From: GCA-016699975 sp964420045
GTDB lineage: Bacteria > Patescibacteriota > Minisyncoccia > Moranbacterales > UBA1568
DNA: 7,103 nt
Direction of reading: 5' to 3'
Assembly (NCBI GenBank): GCA_964420045.1
Contig: CAYQPQ010000028.1
Span: 1-7,103 of the forward strand
The notes under the pieces are model-generated. The model was not told where the DNA came from. It was given only the letters and a program-made list of their open reading frames with translations, and ran no database searches. A program made the translations under genes and the position numbers. The stretch's first letter is position 1. Each line of letters begins with the position of its first letter. Positions 1 through 5,469 of the stretch are shown here, in pieces.

Positions 1-45
1 TAAACGGACGAATATTTGAATATCGAATCTAAGGTTTTGTTTTGC

Positions 46-66
46 GGGGGATATAGCGATTCCCCC
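46..66. other. GC-rich hairpin, possible weak terminator
   Basis: GGGGGA (46-51) pairs perfectly with TCCCCC (61-66) around a nine-base loop. Only a short mixed tract (atcttt) follows on the + strand, so this is not a canonical intrinsic terminator. It might end transcription from a gene left of the window, or be part of a structured RNA. Confidence 0.35.
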
Positions 67-113
67 ATCTTTAAGGCGGTATCGTATTGATATTTTCAGG
101 CAGACACTTTCTT

Positions 114-122
114 TGTTATGAT
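114..122 (+). promoter_or_regulatory. Promoter-like extended -10 without a gene
   Basis: The bases read TG-T-TATGAT, which fits an extended -10 (TGn plus a hexamer with 5 of 6 matches to TATAAT). No good -35 lies 16-18 bases upstream. A transcript would begin near 129 and would not meet a usable open reading frame before the 434 gene. It could drive an untranslated RNA or a long leader, or be a chance match. Confidence 0.25.
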
Positions 123-418
123 GGCTACATGTGACGTATAGACGGAAAATTCTCGTACCATAATATGGGGAAATAACATCTTCGTTGGGCGGCGTGGTGA
201 CGCGCTCCGTCTTATGAGGAAGAATTCTGGAGAGACTTCGAGATATTACTCACCAAAAGTATGCCAAGGGTATCAAGATTGAATCATTCAGAGATGTATT
301 TGCTCTGAATATGCGTTTTTGTTTCAGTGCTTTCCGAGTCTTCAACTAGTTTTAGCGCTGATTGTGACGATGCGTTTTTACGCTTCGGCGGATAGGTAGT
401 TCGTAGGGGTTCTCAGTT

Positions 419-427
419 TGGTATAAT
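419..427 (+). promoter_or_regulatory. Extended -10 promoter giving a leaderless mRNA
   Basis: TG at 419-420, one base, then a perfect TATAAT at 422-427 form an extended -10 element. Six bases separate it from the ATG at 434, so the usual start point, seven bases past the hexamer, falls on the A of the start codon. There is no room for a Shine-Dalgarno site, and translation from a leaderless transcript is inferred. No clear -35 is seen, as is common for extended -10 promoters. Confidence 0.7.
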
Positions 428-433
428 GTTCGT

Positions 434-1354
434 ATGGATATTACATCTCTCATTCTCATTGTTCTCGGGCTTTTTTTGTTTGAGGTGGTGTCGAGCATAG
501 ACAACGCTATCATCAATGCGCAGGTGTTGGGTACGATGGGGGAAAAGGCGAAGCACTGGTTTCTCACGTGGGGACTTTTCTTTGCGGTTTTTGTGGTGCG
601 AGGGCTGTTGCCGTGGGCGATTATTTGGGCGGCGGCGCCGGGGCTCGGACCCGTCGATGCGTTTCTTTCAACGCTGTCCGGTGACGAAACAGTGCGAATG
701 GCGATTGAAACAGCGGCGCCGATACTCCTCATGGGTGGCGGGGTTTTCTTGGTGTTTCTGTTTTTTCACTGGCTCTTTATGGAAGAGAAGCAATTTGGAC
801 TTATCGGGGAGAAATTTTTTTATTCGCAGGGCGTGTGGTTTTATGCGACGGTGTCCGTTATTCTTGCGGCGGTCGTGTGGTTTGCTTTGAAGCAGGATCC
901 CCTCGTTGCTTTCGGAGCGGTGGTCGGTTCAACCGTATTCTTCATCACGCACGGATTCAAACAGCAGGCGGAGCAGGGCGAACAACGGATGCTGAGTTCG
1001 TCGGGCGGACTTTCCGATGTCAGCAAGCTCTTGTATCTCGAGGCAATTGATATGACGTTCTCGATCGACGGCGTATTGGGCGCCTTTGCCTTCACCTTTT
1101 CTGTGCCGCTTATTTTGATTGGGAATAGTCTTGGTGCTCTTGCGGTTCGGCAATTTACCATGGGGAATATCGAACGGATCAAGCAGTATGCCTACCTGAA
1201 AAACGGTGCTATGTATTCGGTGTTATCGCTCGGCACGATTATGCTGTTCGAAGCCTTTGGCGCGCATGTGCCGCCGTTCGTTGCGCCGTGTATCACGTTT
1301 GTTGTTGTAGGGTACTTTTTCTGGAAGTCGAGACGGGAAATACCGCACGCGTAA
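434..1354 (+). CDS. DUF475 / TerC-like integral membrane protein
   Basis: A 306-residue multi-pass inner-membrane protein that I recognise as the DUF475 family, related to the TerC superfamily. TerC relatives are linked to metal-ion (notably manganese) export or tellurite resistance, but the substrate of DUF475 members is not established. The sequence shows the two-fold repeat typical of TerC-type proteins. The first helix carries E17 and a SSIDN motif (residues 20-24). The second copy carries LEAIDMTFSIDGVLGAF (202-218), with E203, D206 and D212 as likely metal-binding acidic residues. About seven or eight hydrophobic segments are visible, roughly at 4-20, 43-67, 94-115, 135-152, 156-172, 215-235, 258-275 and 280-297. 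A hydrophilic loop lies at 175-198. The ATG at 434 is the only sensible start: TATAAT ends six bases before it, and no ribosome binding site or nearby in-frame ATG exists. It is monocistronic, with a terminator 28 bases after its stop. Family call is firm; transported ion unknown. Confidence 0.9.
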   Translation: MDITSLILIVLGLFLFEVVSSIDNAIINAQVLGTMGEKAKHWFLTWGLFFAVFVVRGLLPWAIIWAAAPGLGPVDAFLSTLSGDETVRMAIETAAPILLMGGGVFLVFLFFHWLFMEEKQFGLIGEKFFYSQGVWFYATVSVILAAVVWFALKQDPLVAFGAVVGSTVFFITHGFKQQAEQGEQRMLSSSGGLSDVSKLLYLEAIDMTFSIDGVLGAFAFTFSVPLILIGNSLGALAVRQFTMGNIERIKQYAYLKNGAMYSVLSLGTIMLFEAFGAHVPPFVAPCITFVVVGYFFWKSRREIPHA

Positions 1355-1382
1355 TCGTGATGTTGGTGGAAATTCCGAAAGC

Positions 1383-1415
1383 AAAAACCGCCAGTTGGTA
1401 ACTGCGGTTTTTGTT
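1383..1415. terminator. Bidirectional intrinsic terminator
   Basis: AAAAACCGC-C-AGT (1383-1395) pairs with ACTGCGGTTTTT (1401-1412) around the loop TGGTA, with a single bulged C. The arms end in five T on either strand, so it can stop transcription of both the DUF475 gene (+) and the small convergent gene ending at 1441 (-). Confidence 0.85.
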
Positions 1416-1440
1416 AGTAGATGGGGCGTATGCCTTTTGG

Positions 1441-1671
1441 TCAGACAGTTCCCTCGTTTGCACGTTTGCGCATCTCTTCCGCTTCGTTTTCGAGAATCTG
1501 TGCTATTTCTTCGGCTTCCCTTGTGTCCTTGGCAGCGTCTCTTATTTCCGAGAGTCTTGCTTTGAGACCTTCGATCATTCTTCTGTTTCGTTCTCGCTGG
1601 TCTTTCGGTGTTGTATCTGGTCCGTTAGATCCTCTTTGTAGGACGGATGCTTCGTAAGGATTTCTTTCCAT
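1441..1671 (-). CDS. Small charged helical hypothetical protein
   Basis: A 76-residue soluble protein of no recognised family. Residues 1-24 are polar and probably disordered (rich in N, S, G, T and P). Residues 25-73 are dominated by E, R, K, A, L and I, with a heptad-like run suggesting one long helix or coiled coil. Coding is supported by a Shine-Dalgarno-like GAAG (1682-1679) seven bases before the ATG, a weak promoter (1687-1692), and a terminator placed just beyond its stop for convergent transcription. The overlapping frames on the + strand give cysteine- and phenylalanine-rich products typical of antisense shadows. It lies 79 bases downstream of thrS on the same strand and could be partly co-transcribed with it. 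Function unknown. It might be a small nucleic-acid- or protein-binding helix, but nothing in the sequence decides. Confidence 0.6.
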   Translation of the reverse strand: MERNPYEASVLQRGSNGPDTTPKDQRERNRRMIEGLKARLSEIRDAAKDTREAEEIAQILENEAEEMRKRANEGTV

Positions 1672-1686
1672 AGAATTTCTTCACAA

Positions 1687-1692
1687 TTTATA
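1687..1692 (-). promoter_or_regulatory. Possible promoter of the 76-residue gene
   Basis: On the minus strand TATAAA (1692-1687) matches TATAAT at 5 of 6 bases. Seventeen bases upstream lies TTGGGG (1715-1710), a poor -35 with 3 of 6 matches. The predicted start would leave a leader of about eight bases before the ATG at 1671, which would cut into the Shine-Dalgarno-like site, so the match is only suggestive. Confidence 0.3.
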
Positions 1693-1712
1693 TGTTAGCG
1701 GGCTATGCTCCC

Positions 1713-1733
1713 CAAGGAATCGACCGTTCCTTG
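1713..1733. other. Perfect hairpin after thrS
   Basis: CAAGGAA (1713-1719) and TTCCTTG (1727-1733) form a seven-bp perfect stem with a seven-base loop, 18 bases past the thrS stop. No T-tract follows on the minus strand, so it is not a canonical terminator. It may protect the 3' end of the mRNA or reduce read-through into the small gene. Confidence 0.45.
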
Positions 1734-1750
1734 TATTCTCATAGGCGTGT

Positions 1751-3490
1751 TTATTTCTTATTCGCTTGTTCTTCTGTGAGCTGTGTCAGAATTTTCTCAA
1801 TCGAAAGTGTGCCGAGTTTGCCGGTGTCGCGGGATTCGACGCTCACTGTTTTGGATTCGATCTCTTGGTCGCCGACGACGAATGTGTAGGGGATTTTCTT
1901 TACTTTGGTTTCGCGGATGCGCTTGCCGAGACTTTCATCGGCGCGTATTTCGACGCGAAAATTTTCGTTACGAAGCGTGTTGGCGAGTTCTTCTGCATAC
2001 ACTCTGTGTGCTTCGCCGATGGGGAGGATAGCAACTTGAACTGGCGAGATCCAGAGTGGGAAGGCGCCGGCGCAGTGTTCGATCATGATGCCAATGAAGC
2101 GTTCGAGCGAGCCGGAGATCGCGCGGTGAATAACGACCGGGCGCTCTTTTTCGCCTTTTTCATTCACAAATGAGAGATCGAATCGTTCCGGAAGATTGAA
2201 GTCGCATTGAATGGTAGCGAGTTGCCATTCGCGATCGAGCGCATCCTTGAACATGAAGTCAAGTTTGGGACCGTAGAACGCTGCTTCTCCTTCAATGCGC
2301 GTGTATGGGAGAGCATTTTCTTTGGCGGACATTTCGAGAGCATTTTCGGCGGCGGTCCAGATGTCGTTGGAACCCAGATATTTTCCGTCTTTTCCTCGAA
2401 CGGAGAGGCGCACCCAGTATCCGTCGATCATGCCGAATGTGGTGTAGAATTCTTTGATAATGGATGTGATAACGGAGACCTCCTCTCCTATTTGCGAGGT
2501 GCGACAGAAGAGATGTCCGTCGTCCTGTGTGATGGAGCGGACGCGCGTGAGGCCGGCGAGCTGGCCGGATTTTTCGTCGCGATAGACGGTTGCGGGCTCG
2601 AAATAGCGAATGGGCATATCGCGGTAGCTCCAGTCATTGTCCGCGAATATTTGCATATGGTGCGGACAGTTCATTGGTTTGAGGAAAAATTTCTCCTCTT
2701 TTCCGTGAACGCGAAAAAGTTCATCGCCAAATTTTTCGGCATGTCCGGATGTTTTGTAGAGGATTTCTTTGGCAATGTGCGGCGTCCAGACTCGAGAGTA
2801 TCCCTTTGTTTTGTGAAGGCTCCAGAGATAGTTTTCAATCTCTTGGCGAATGATCATTCCGTTCGGTTGAAGAAGCGGGAGTCCGGGACCGACAAGATCA
2901 GAAAGGGTGAAGAGTTTGAGTTCCCGCCCAAGTTTTCGGTGGTCGCGTTTCTTGGCCTCTTCTTGTTGCCATTCGTATTTTTCGAGCGCGGCTTTGTTTT
3001 CGAAAGCGATGCCGGTGATGCGGGTGAGCTGGTCTTGAGATTCGTCGCTCTTCCAATAGGCGCCGGCGATGCGAGTGAGCGCGAAGGCGTCGGCAGGGAT
3101 TTCGCCGGTATTCCGGACATGCGGACCTTCGCAGAGATCAATGAAATTCGCTGTTTTATATGCGGAGATTGTTTCGCCTCGAGCAATGATCCCTTCGATG
3201 AGTTCGAGCTTGTATGGCTGATTTTTGAAATGTTCTCGCGCTTCATCTGCGGAAATTTCTTCGCGCGTGAAATCAAGTTTTCTGTTGATATGCTTTCTCA
3301 TGATTTTTTCGAGCGACTTGAAGTCATTCTCCGAAAGAGTCTTTTCTTCCGAGAGTGCGAAATCGTAGAAGAAACCGGTTTCGGTTGCCGGTCCGGTGCC
3401 GAGCTTTGCCCTCGGATCAATCTCGAGCACGCTCATCGCGAGGAGATGGGCGAGCGAATGACGGATGGTCTCGATGGGAGTTGTACTCAT
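1751..3490 (-). CDS. thrS: Threonyl-tRNA synthetase, form without TGS domain
   Basis: A 579-residue class II aminoacyl-tRNA synthetase that charges tRNA-Thr with threonine in the cytoplasm. In order: an editing domain (about 1-170) with the HxxxH signature (H11, H15) and the CxxxH pair (C120, H124) that clears mischarged serine; the catalytic core (about 185-480) with Zn ligands C275, H326 and H455, motif 2 arginine R304, and motif 3 around 453-471; and the anticodon-binding domain (about 484-579). E. coli ThrRS has about 640 residues. The missing 60 or so correspond exactly to the N-terminal TGS domain, since the editing histidines here sit 62 positions earlier. The start is firm because an in-frame TAG lies 21 bases upstream (3511-3509). 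No good Shine-Dalgarno is visible. The leader carries a large inverted-repeat element (3520-3655). Shortened ThrRS lacking TGS is known in some bacteria, so the gene is probably fully functional. Confidence 0.97.
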   Translation of the reverse strand: MSTTPIETIRHSLAHLLAMSVLEIDPRAKLGTGPATETGFFYDFALSEEKTLSENDFKSLEKIMRKHINRKLDFTREEISADEAREHFKNQPYKLELIEGIIARGETISAYKTANFIDLCEGPHVRNTGEIPADAFALTRIAGAYWKSDESQDQLTRITGIAFENKAALEKYEWQQEEAKKRDHRKLGRELKLFTLSDLVGPGLPLLQPNGMIIRQEIENYLWSLHKTKGYSRVWTPHIAKEILYKTSGHAEKFGDELFRVHGKEEKFFLKPMNCPHHMQIFADNDWSYRDMPIRYFEPATVYRDEKSGQLAGLTRVRSITQDDGHLFCRTSQIGEEVSVITSIIKEFYTTFGMIDGYWVRLSVRGKDGKYLGSNDIWTAAENALEMSAKENALPYTRIEGEAAFYGPKLDFMFKDALDREWQLATIQCDFNLPERFDLSFVNEKGEKERPVVIHRAISGSLERFIGIMIEHCAGAFPLWISPVQVAILPIGEAHRVYAEELANTLRNENFRVEIRADESLGKRIRETKVKKIPYTFVVGDQEIESKTVSVESRDTGKLGTLSIEKILTQLTEEQANKK

Positions 3491-3564
3491 AATGGTCTTA
3501 TTGGATGTCTAAAAGGTCTGTTTTTCCAGAAAAATTGTTTTTTTGATTGCCTGACACTTCGTAC

Positions 3565-3598
3565 GCCCGCCTGCAACGCTTTGCGTAGCAATGCGGGC
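3565..3598. repeat. Inner hairpin 1 of the thrS-leader element
   Basis: A six-bp GC-only outer stem (3565-3570 with 3593-3598), a three-bp middle stem (TGC 3572-3574 with GCA 3588-3590) and a four-bp inner stem (ACGC 3576-3579 with GCGT 3583-3586) close on a TTT loop. It is stable in either RNA orientation and has no adjoining T-tract. Confidence 0.65.
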
Positions 3599-3602
3599 AA
3601 GA

Positions 3603-3622
3603 CCTGCCTGCCGGTAGGTAGG
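3603..3622. repeat. Inner palindrome 2 of the thrS-leader element
   Basis: CCTGCCTGCC is followed directly by GGTAGGTAGG. The halves are complementary except for two positions, which become G-U wobbles in a + strand RNA. The tandem CTGC/GGTA units suggest a decayed perfect palindrome. Confidence 0.65.
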
Positions 3623-3702
3623 AAAGCCGCAGAAAAACAATTTTTCTGGAAAAACGTTCACTGTTTACTCGTGTGAGTTTCTCAGCACCTGCTCATAGAG
3701 GG

Positions 3703-3708
3703 ATTATA
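3703..3708 (-). promoter_or_regulatory. Probable thrS promoter -10
   Basis: A perfect TATAAT lies on the minus strand (3708-3703), between the terminator of the DUF4012 gene and the palindromic element. No strong -35 is seen. Transcription would begin near 3696 and give thrS a leader of about 200 bases that contains the whole inverted-repeat element. Confidence 0.5.
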
Positions 3709-3735
3709 TGCCGTATTCTTGCATACATTTTGGCG

Positions 3736-3768
3736 AAAAAAAAGCCCCGCTTGATGCGGAGGCTTTTT
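3736..3768 (-). terminator. Intrinsic terminator of the DUF4012 gene
   Basis: On the minus strand a stem AAAAAGCC-T-CCGC pairs with GCGGGGCTTTTT around the loop ATCAA, with one bulged base, and ends in eight consecutive T (3743-3736). It lies about 20 bases past the DUF4012 stop and separates that transcript from thrS. Confidence 0.85.
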
Positions 3769-3789
3769 GTTTGTGCGGTGAGATCTGGA

Positions 3790-5244
3790 TTATTGCTTCT
3801 TTTCTTCGATCTCTTGCATCTCGAGAATCAGGTCTTTCTTGAGGTCGTAGTGGGCAGTGAAATCACCCTGGGATGTCTTTAGGTTGACAGTGACAGGGAT
3901 AGTGCCGATGCCGGATTGTTTCTGGATGAGAAGGCGGTAGTTGTTTTCGGTGATTGTTGCCGGCAATTCGTACGAGATGCCGGTGGGGAGGGTCTGTCCG
4001 ATGAGGGCGTCTACTTTGTAGCCGAAGACGGTCTTTTTGAAAGTTGTGTCGTCTTGCGCGCCAACCCCGCCTGTCTTCTGTCGGCTGTTCTCTACATAGG
4101 TAGAACCAAGCGGCGTGTAGACGCGCGTGTAGGTGTGGTAGTCGCTCGTGCGCCAGTCGCCGTGTGTAGCGGTATGCGTGTAGGTATAGAGAACGGTTGC
4201 CTTGGGGCGTTCGCCGGCAGTGAAGTCGACGGAGTATTCGAGCGCGCGTTTGACATAGGCGTCGCTTTTGAGGGCACCCATATTGGCATCGACGACCATG
4301 AGCGAGTCGCTACCCCAGTCCTTGGTGACCGAACCGTCCCAATAGACGCTCGCGACGAGTGACTGCAGTGCCTCATCGTGGAAGAAGAGCATAATGTCTT
4401 TGTTGCGGAGCTCTTCTTGGGCGAGCGTGGCGATCTTGGGGATATTGTTGACCGTGGCGAGCCGGGTCATGATTTCGGCGGCGAGCTTTTTCATGATGGT
4501 TTTTCGGTTTTCTTTGGCGGTTGCCGAGACAGTATCACCGAGATAGTTTTTCTCGACGGCTTCTTCGAGCTGGAGGGCGCCACCGTTTGATGAATAGGTG
4601 CCGGGATAGCCGGGAATCGAAATGGGTCCGGTAAGCTCGAGCACATGATCGAAAACAACGGCATCAACGGCGATTACGGCATCGAACTTCTCTCGTCCGC
4701 CGCCCAATCGGTAGAAATACTCCGCCTTTTGCGCATTGGTGGGGAAGTCTGGAGAGAAGTTGGAATCGCGGAGCATCCACTTGCGGATCTGCATATAGCG
4801 TGTGAGCGGCCAGGGCGGTGTGATGGTAATGCCGGCATTCTTGATGCGCTGGTCGAGTAGGTTGGCATCTTCGACGAACGTGGAGACGAGTTCGCCATTT
4901 TTTATTTTGACGATAGCGTATTGCCCGAGGAATCCGCCGCCCGGTCGGAGTTCGAAATTGTTTTGGAGCAAGATGAAAAATGTGTATGTTTTGTCATTGT
5001 GCGCAGTGAGTGTTTGTATGAGCGTGTTGGCAACGGAAACTTCTTTCTTGGTGTCCGGTTCGAGGGGAAGTAGTTTGGAGACCTTCTCAAAAACATCGAG
5101 TGTACCGAGAGCGATTTCGGTTTTGTGCGAAGTGCCGTATATGAAAACAAAAAATCCCCCTCCGAGGAGCGCGATTATGACGAGCGTTGCAATGAGCCGT
5201 TTTCTCGTGGCCCATACGGGAAGTGTCACTGAAGGGAGATTCAT
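3790..5244 (-). CDS. DUF4012 domain membrane-anchored protein
   Basis: A 484-residue protein with a short basic cytoplasmic N-terminus (WATRKR, residues 11-16), one transmembrane helix (about 18-37) and a large extracytoplasmic part. I recognise DUF4012 from LLQNNFELRPGGGFLGQY (92-109), then the DANLLDQRI region (126-134), PPWPL (143-147), and WMLRDSNFSPDFP (156-168), followed by a FDAVIAVD block (187-194). The C-terminal third is rich in beta-forming, Thr/Tyr-rich stretches. DUF4012 has no established biochemical role. It is frequent in CPR bacteria, Chloroflexi and Actinobacteria and often sits near envelope polysaccharide genes. The acidic and arginine residues in the conserved motifs suggest an enzyme or ligand-binding surface, but that is inference. 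The gene is monocistronic, with its own extended -10 promoter (5272-5280) and terminator (3736-3768). A weak AAAG lies nine bases before the ATG. It is divergent from tRNA-Gly and the LytR_C gene. Confidence 0.88.
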   Translation of the reverse strand: MNLPSVTLPVWATRKRLIATLVIIALLGGGFFVFIYGTSHKTEIALGTLDVFEKVSKLLPLEPDTKKEVSVANTLIQTLTAHNDKTYTFFILLQNNFELRPGGGFLGQYAIVKIKNGELVSTFVEDANLLDQRIKNAGITITPPWPLTRYMQIRKWMLRDSNFSPDFPTNAQKAEYFYRLGGGREKFDAVIAVDAVVFDHVLELTGPISIPGYPGTYSSNGGALQLEEAVEKNYLGDTVSATAKENRKTIMKKLAAEIMTRLATVNNIPKIATLAQEELRNKDIMLFFHDEALQSLVASVYWDGSVTKDWGSDSLMVVDANMGALKSDAYVKRALEYSVDFTAGERPKATVLYTYTHTATHGDWRTSDYHTYTRVYTPLGSTYVENSRQKTGGVGAQDDTTFKKTVFGYKVDALIGQTLPTGISYELPATITENNYRLLIQKQSGIGTIPVTVNLKTSQGDFTAHYDLKKDLILEMQEIEEKKQ

Positions 5245-5271
5245 AGAGATTCTTTAGATTTGTGCTTCCAC

Positions 5272-5280
5272 ATAATATCA
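5272..5280 (-). promoter_or_regulatory. Extended -10 promoter of the DUF4012 gene
   Basis: Minus strand reads TG-A-TATTAT (5280-5272), an extended -10 with 5 of 6 matches to TATAAT. It would give a leader of about 20 bases before the ATG at 5244. No consensus -35 is present at the right spacing. Confidence 0.55.
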
Positions 5281-5311
5281 CGAAGATATGCTTGACGAAA
5301 GATCACCGCGC

Positions 5312-5340
5312 TTGAAAGCGTATTAAAGTGGTGATACAGT
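5312..5340 (+). promoter_or_regulatory. Promoter of tRNA-Gly
   Basis: TTGAAA (5312-5317), a 17-base spacer and TACAGT (5335-5340), with TG at 5332-5333 making an extended -10. This is the best complete promoter in the window. The predicted start is near 5347, leaving a leader of about 26 bases for 5' processing of the tRNA. Confidence 0.75.
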
Positions 5341-5357
5341 ATGAAACATCGGAGAGG
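5331..5357 (+). repeat. Direct repeat flanking tRNA-Gly, copy 1
   Basis: A 27-base segment starting gtgataca and ending agagg matches 5453-5479 at 21 of 27 positions. It covers the tRNA promoter -10 and the start of the tRNA leader. Confidence 0.6.
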
Positions 5358-5372
5358 CAAGAATCTGAGAAA

Positions 5373-5443
5373 GCGAGTGTAGTATAGTGGCAGTACATAA
5401 CCTTCCCAAGGTTGGGGCACGGGTCCGATTCCCGTCACTCGCT
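5373..5443 (+). tRNA. tRNA-Gly (anticodon CCC)
   Basis: A 71-base cloverleaf. The acceptor stem GCGAGTG/CACTCGC (5373-5379 with 5436-5442) is perfect, with discriminator T5443. The D arm is GTAT/GTAC with loop AGTGGCA, keeping G18-G19. The anticodon arm TAACC/GGTTG has loop TTCCCAA (5403-5409), so the anticodon is CCC and reads GGG. There is a four-base variable loop. The T arm is ACGGG/CCCGT with loop TCCGATT. CCA is not encoded and must be added by a nucleotidyltransferase. The oddity is C at T-loop position 55 (5425), where bacteria almost always have U, converted to pseudouridine. All stems are intact, so I expect a working tRNA. Confidence 0.95.
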
Positions 5444-5453
5444 CATGAGTTCG

Positions 5454-5462
5454 TGATACAAT
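5454..5462 (+). promoter_or_regulatory. Extended -10 promoter of the LytR_C gene
   Basis: TG-A-TACAAT (5454-5462) has 5 of 6 matches to TATAAT plus the TGn extension. Seven bases separate it from the ATG at 5470, so transcription should begin at or next to that ATG. It lies 11 bases after the tRNA, with no terminator between, so read-through from the tRNA promoter is also possible. Confidence 0.65.
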
Positions 5463-5469
5463 ACAAAAC

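Larger units (their letters stand above)
1..433. other. Intergenic region with no convincing gene
   Basis: I find no reading frame with both a plausible start and useful length on either strand; the frames are broken every few dozen codons. The longest open stretch is 218-349 (+), which has no ATG until near its end and follows a TGA. The region holds a G-rich hairpin (46-66), a promoter-like extended -10 (114-122), a ten-base direct repeat (atgcgttttt at 311-320 and 370-379), and the promoter of the downstream membrane-protein gene. It could contain an untranslated RNA or simply be spacer. No known RNA family is recognisable by eye. Confidence 0.6.
3520..3655. repeat. Palindromic MITE-like element in thrS leader
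   Basis: Two perfect 23-bp inverted arms (3520-3542 and 3633-3655) enclose 90 bases. Pairing extends to about 26 bp with one mismatch. Inside are two further hairpins: GCCCGC/GCGGGC arms at 3565-3570 and 3593-3598 with an inner ACGC-TTT-GCGT stem, and a 20-base near-palindrome at 3603-3622 built from CCTGCCTGCC and its imperfect complement. The composition (GC-rich core, A/T-rich arms) differs from the surroundings. It encodes no protein and shows no clear target-site duplication at the outer ends. It looks like a non-autonomous palindromic repeat. The CCTGCC-type core resembles interspersed repeats I recall from CPR genomes, but copy number cannot be seen here. Confidence 0.75.

Noticed and set aside
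218..349. Short open stretch that reads like a protein fragment
   Set aside because: It lies between TGA and TAG, has no usable start codon until near the end, and matches no family I can name. Reading the TGA as sense is not supported, since the other genes need no recoding.
123..433. Manganese (yybP-ykoY) riboswitch ahead of the TerC-like gene
   Set aside because: The family's conserved internal-loop sequences are not recognisable, and the extended -10 right before the ATG suggests the mRNA has no leader.
1411..1657. Two + strand frames overlapping the 76-residue minus-strand gene
   Set aside because: Their products are Cys/Phe/Ser-rich without domain character, and one begins inside the terminator hairpin. 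The minus-strand frame has a ribosome binding site and a coherent helical protein.
3520..3655. Intrinsic terminator or CRISPR-like repeat
   Set aside because: No T-tract follows the GC-rich inner stems on either strand, and there are only two inverted arms rather than spaced direct repeats.
2207..3676. Long open frame (489 codons) on the + strand opposite thrS
   Set aside because: It is fully antisense to an unmistakable ThrRS with all catalytic residues, its product has no recognisable domain, and its tail runs through the palindromic element.
3491..3738. T-box riboswitch in the thrS leader
   Set aside because: The conserved antiterminator T-box sequence and a specifier stem are not visible, and no terminator follows. 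The structure is a symmetrical palindrome instead.
5373..5460. Integrative element attachment site at the tRNA-Gly 3' end
   Set aside because: No duplicated tRNA 3' end, integrase or phage gene is present in the window. The flanking repeat copies lie outside the tRNA and contain promoters.
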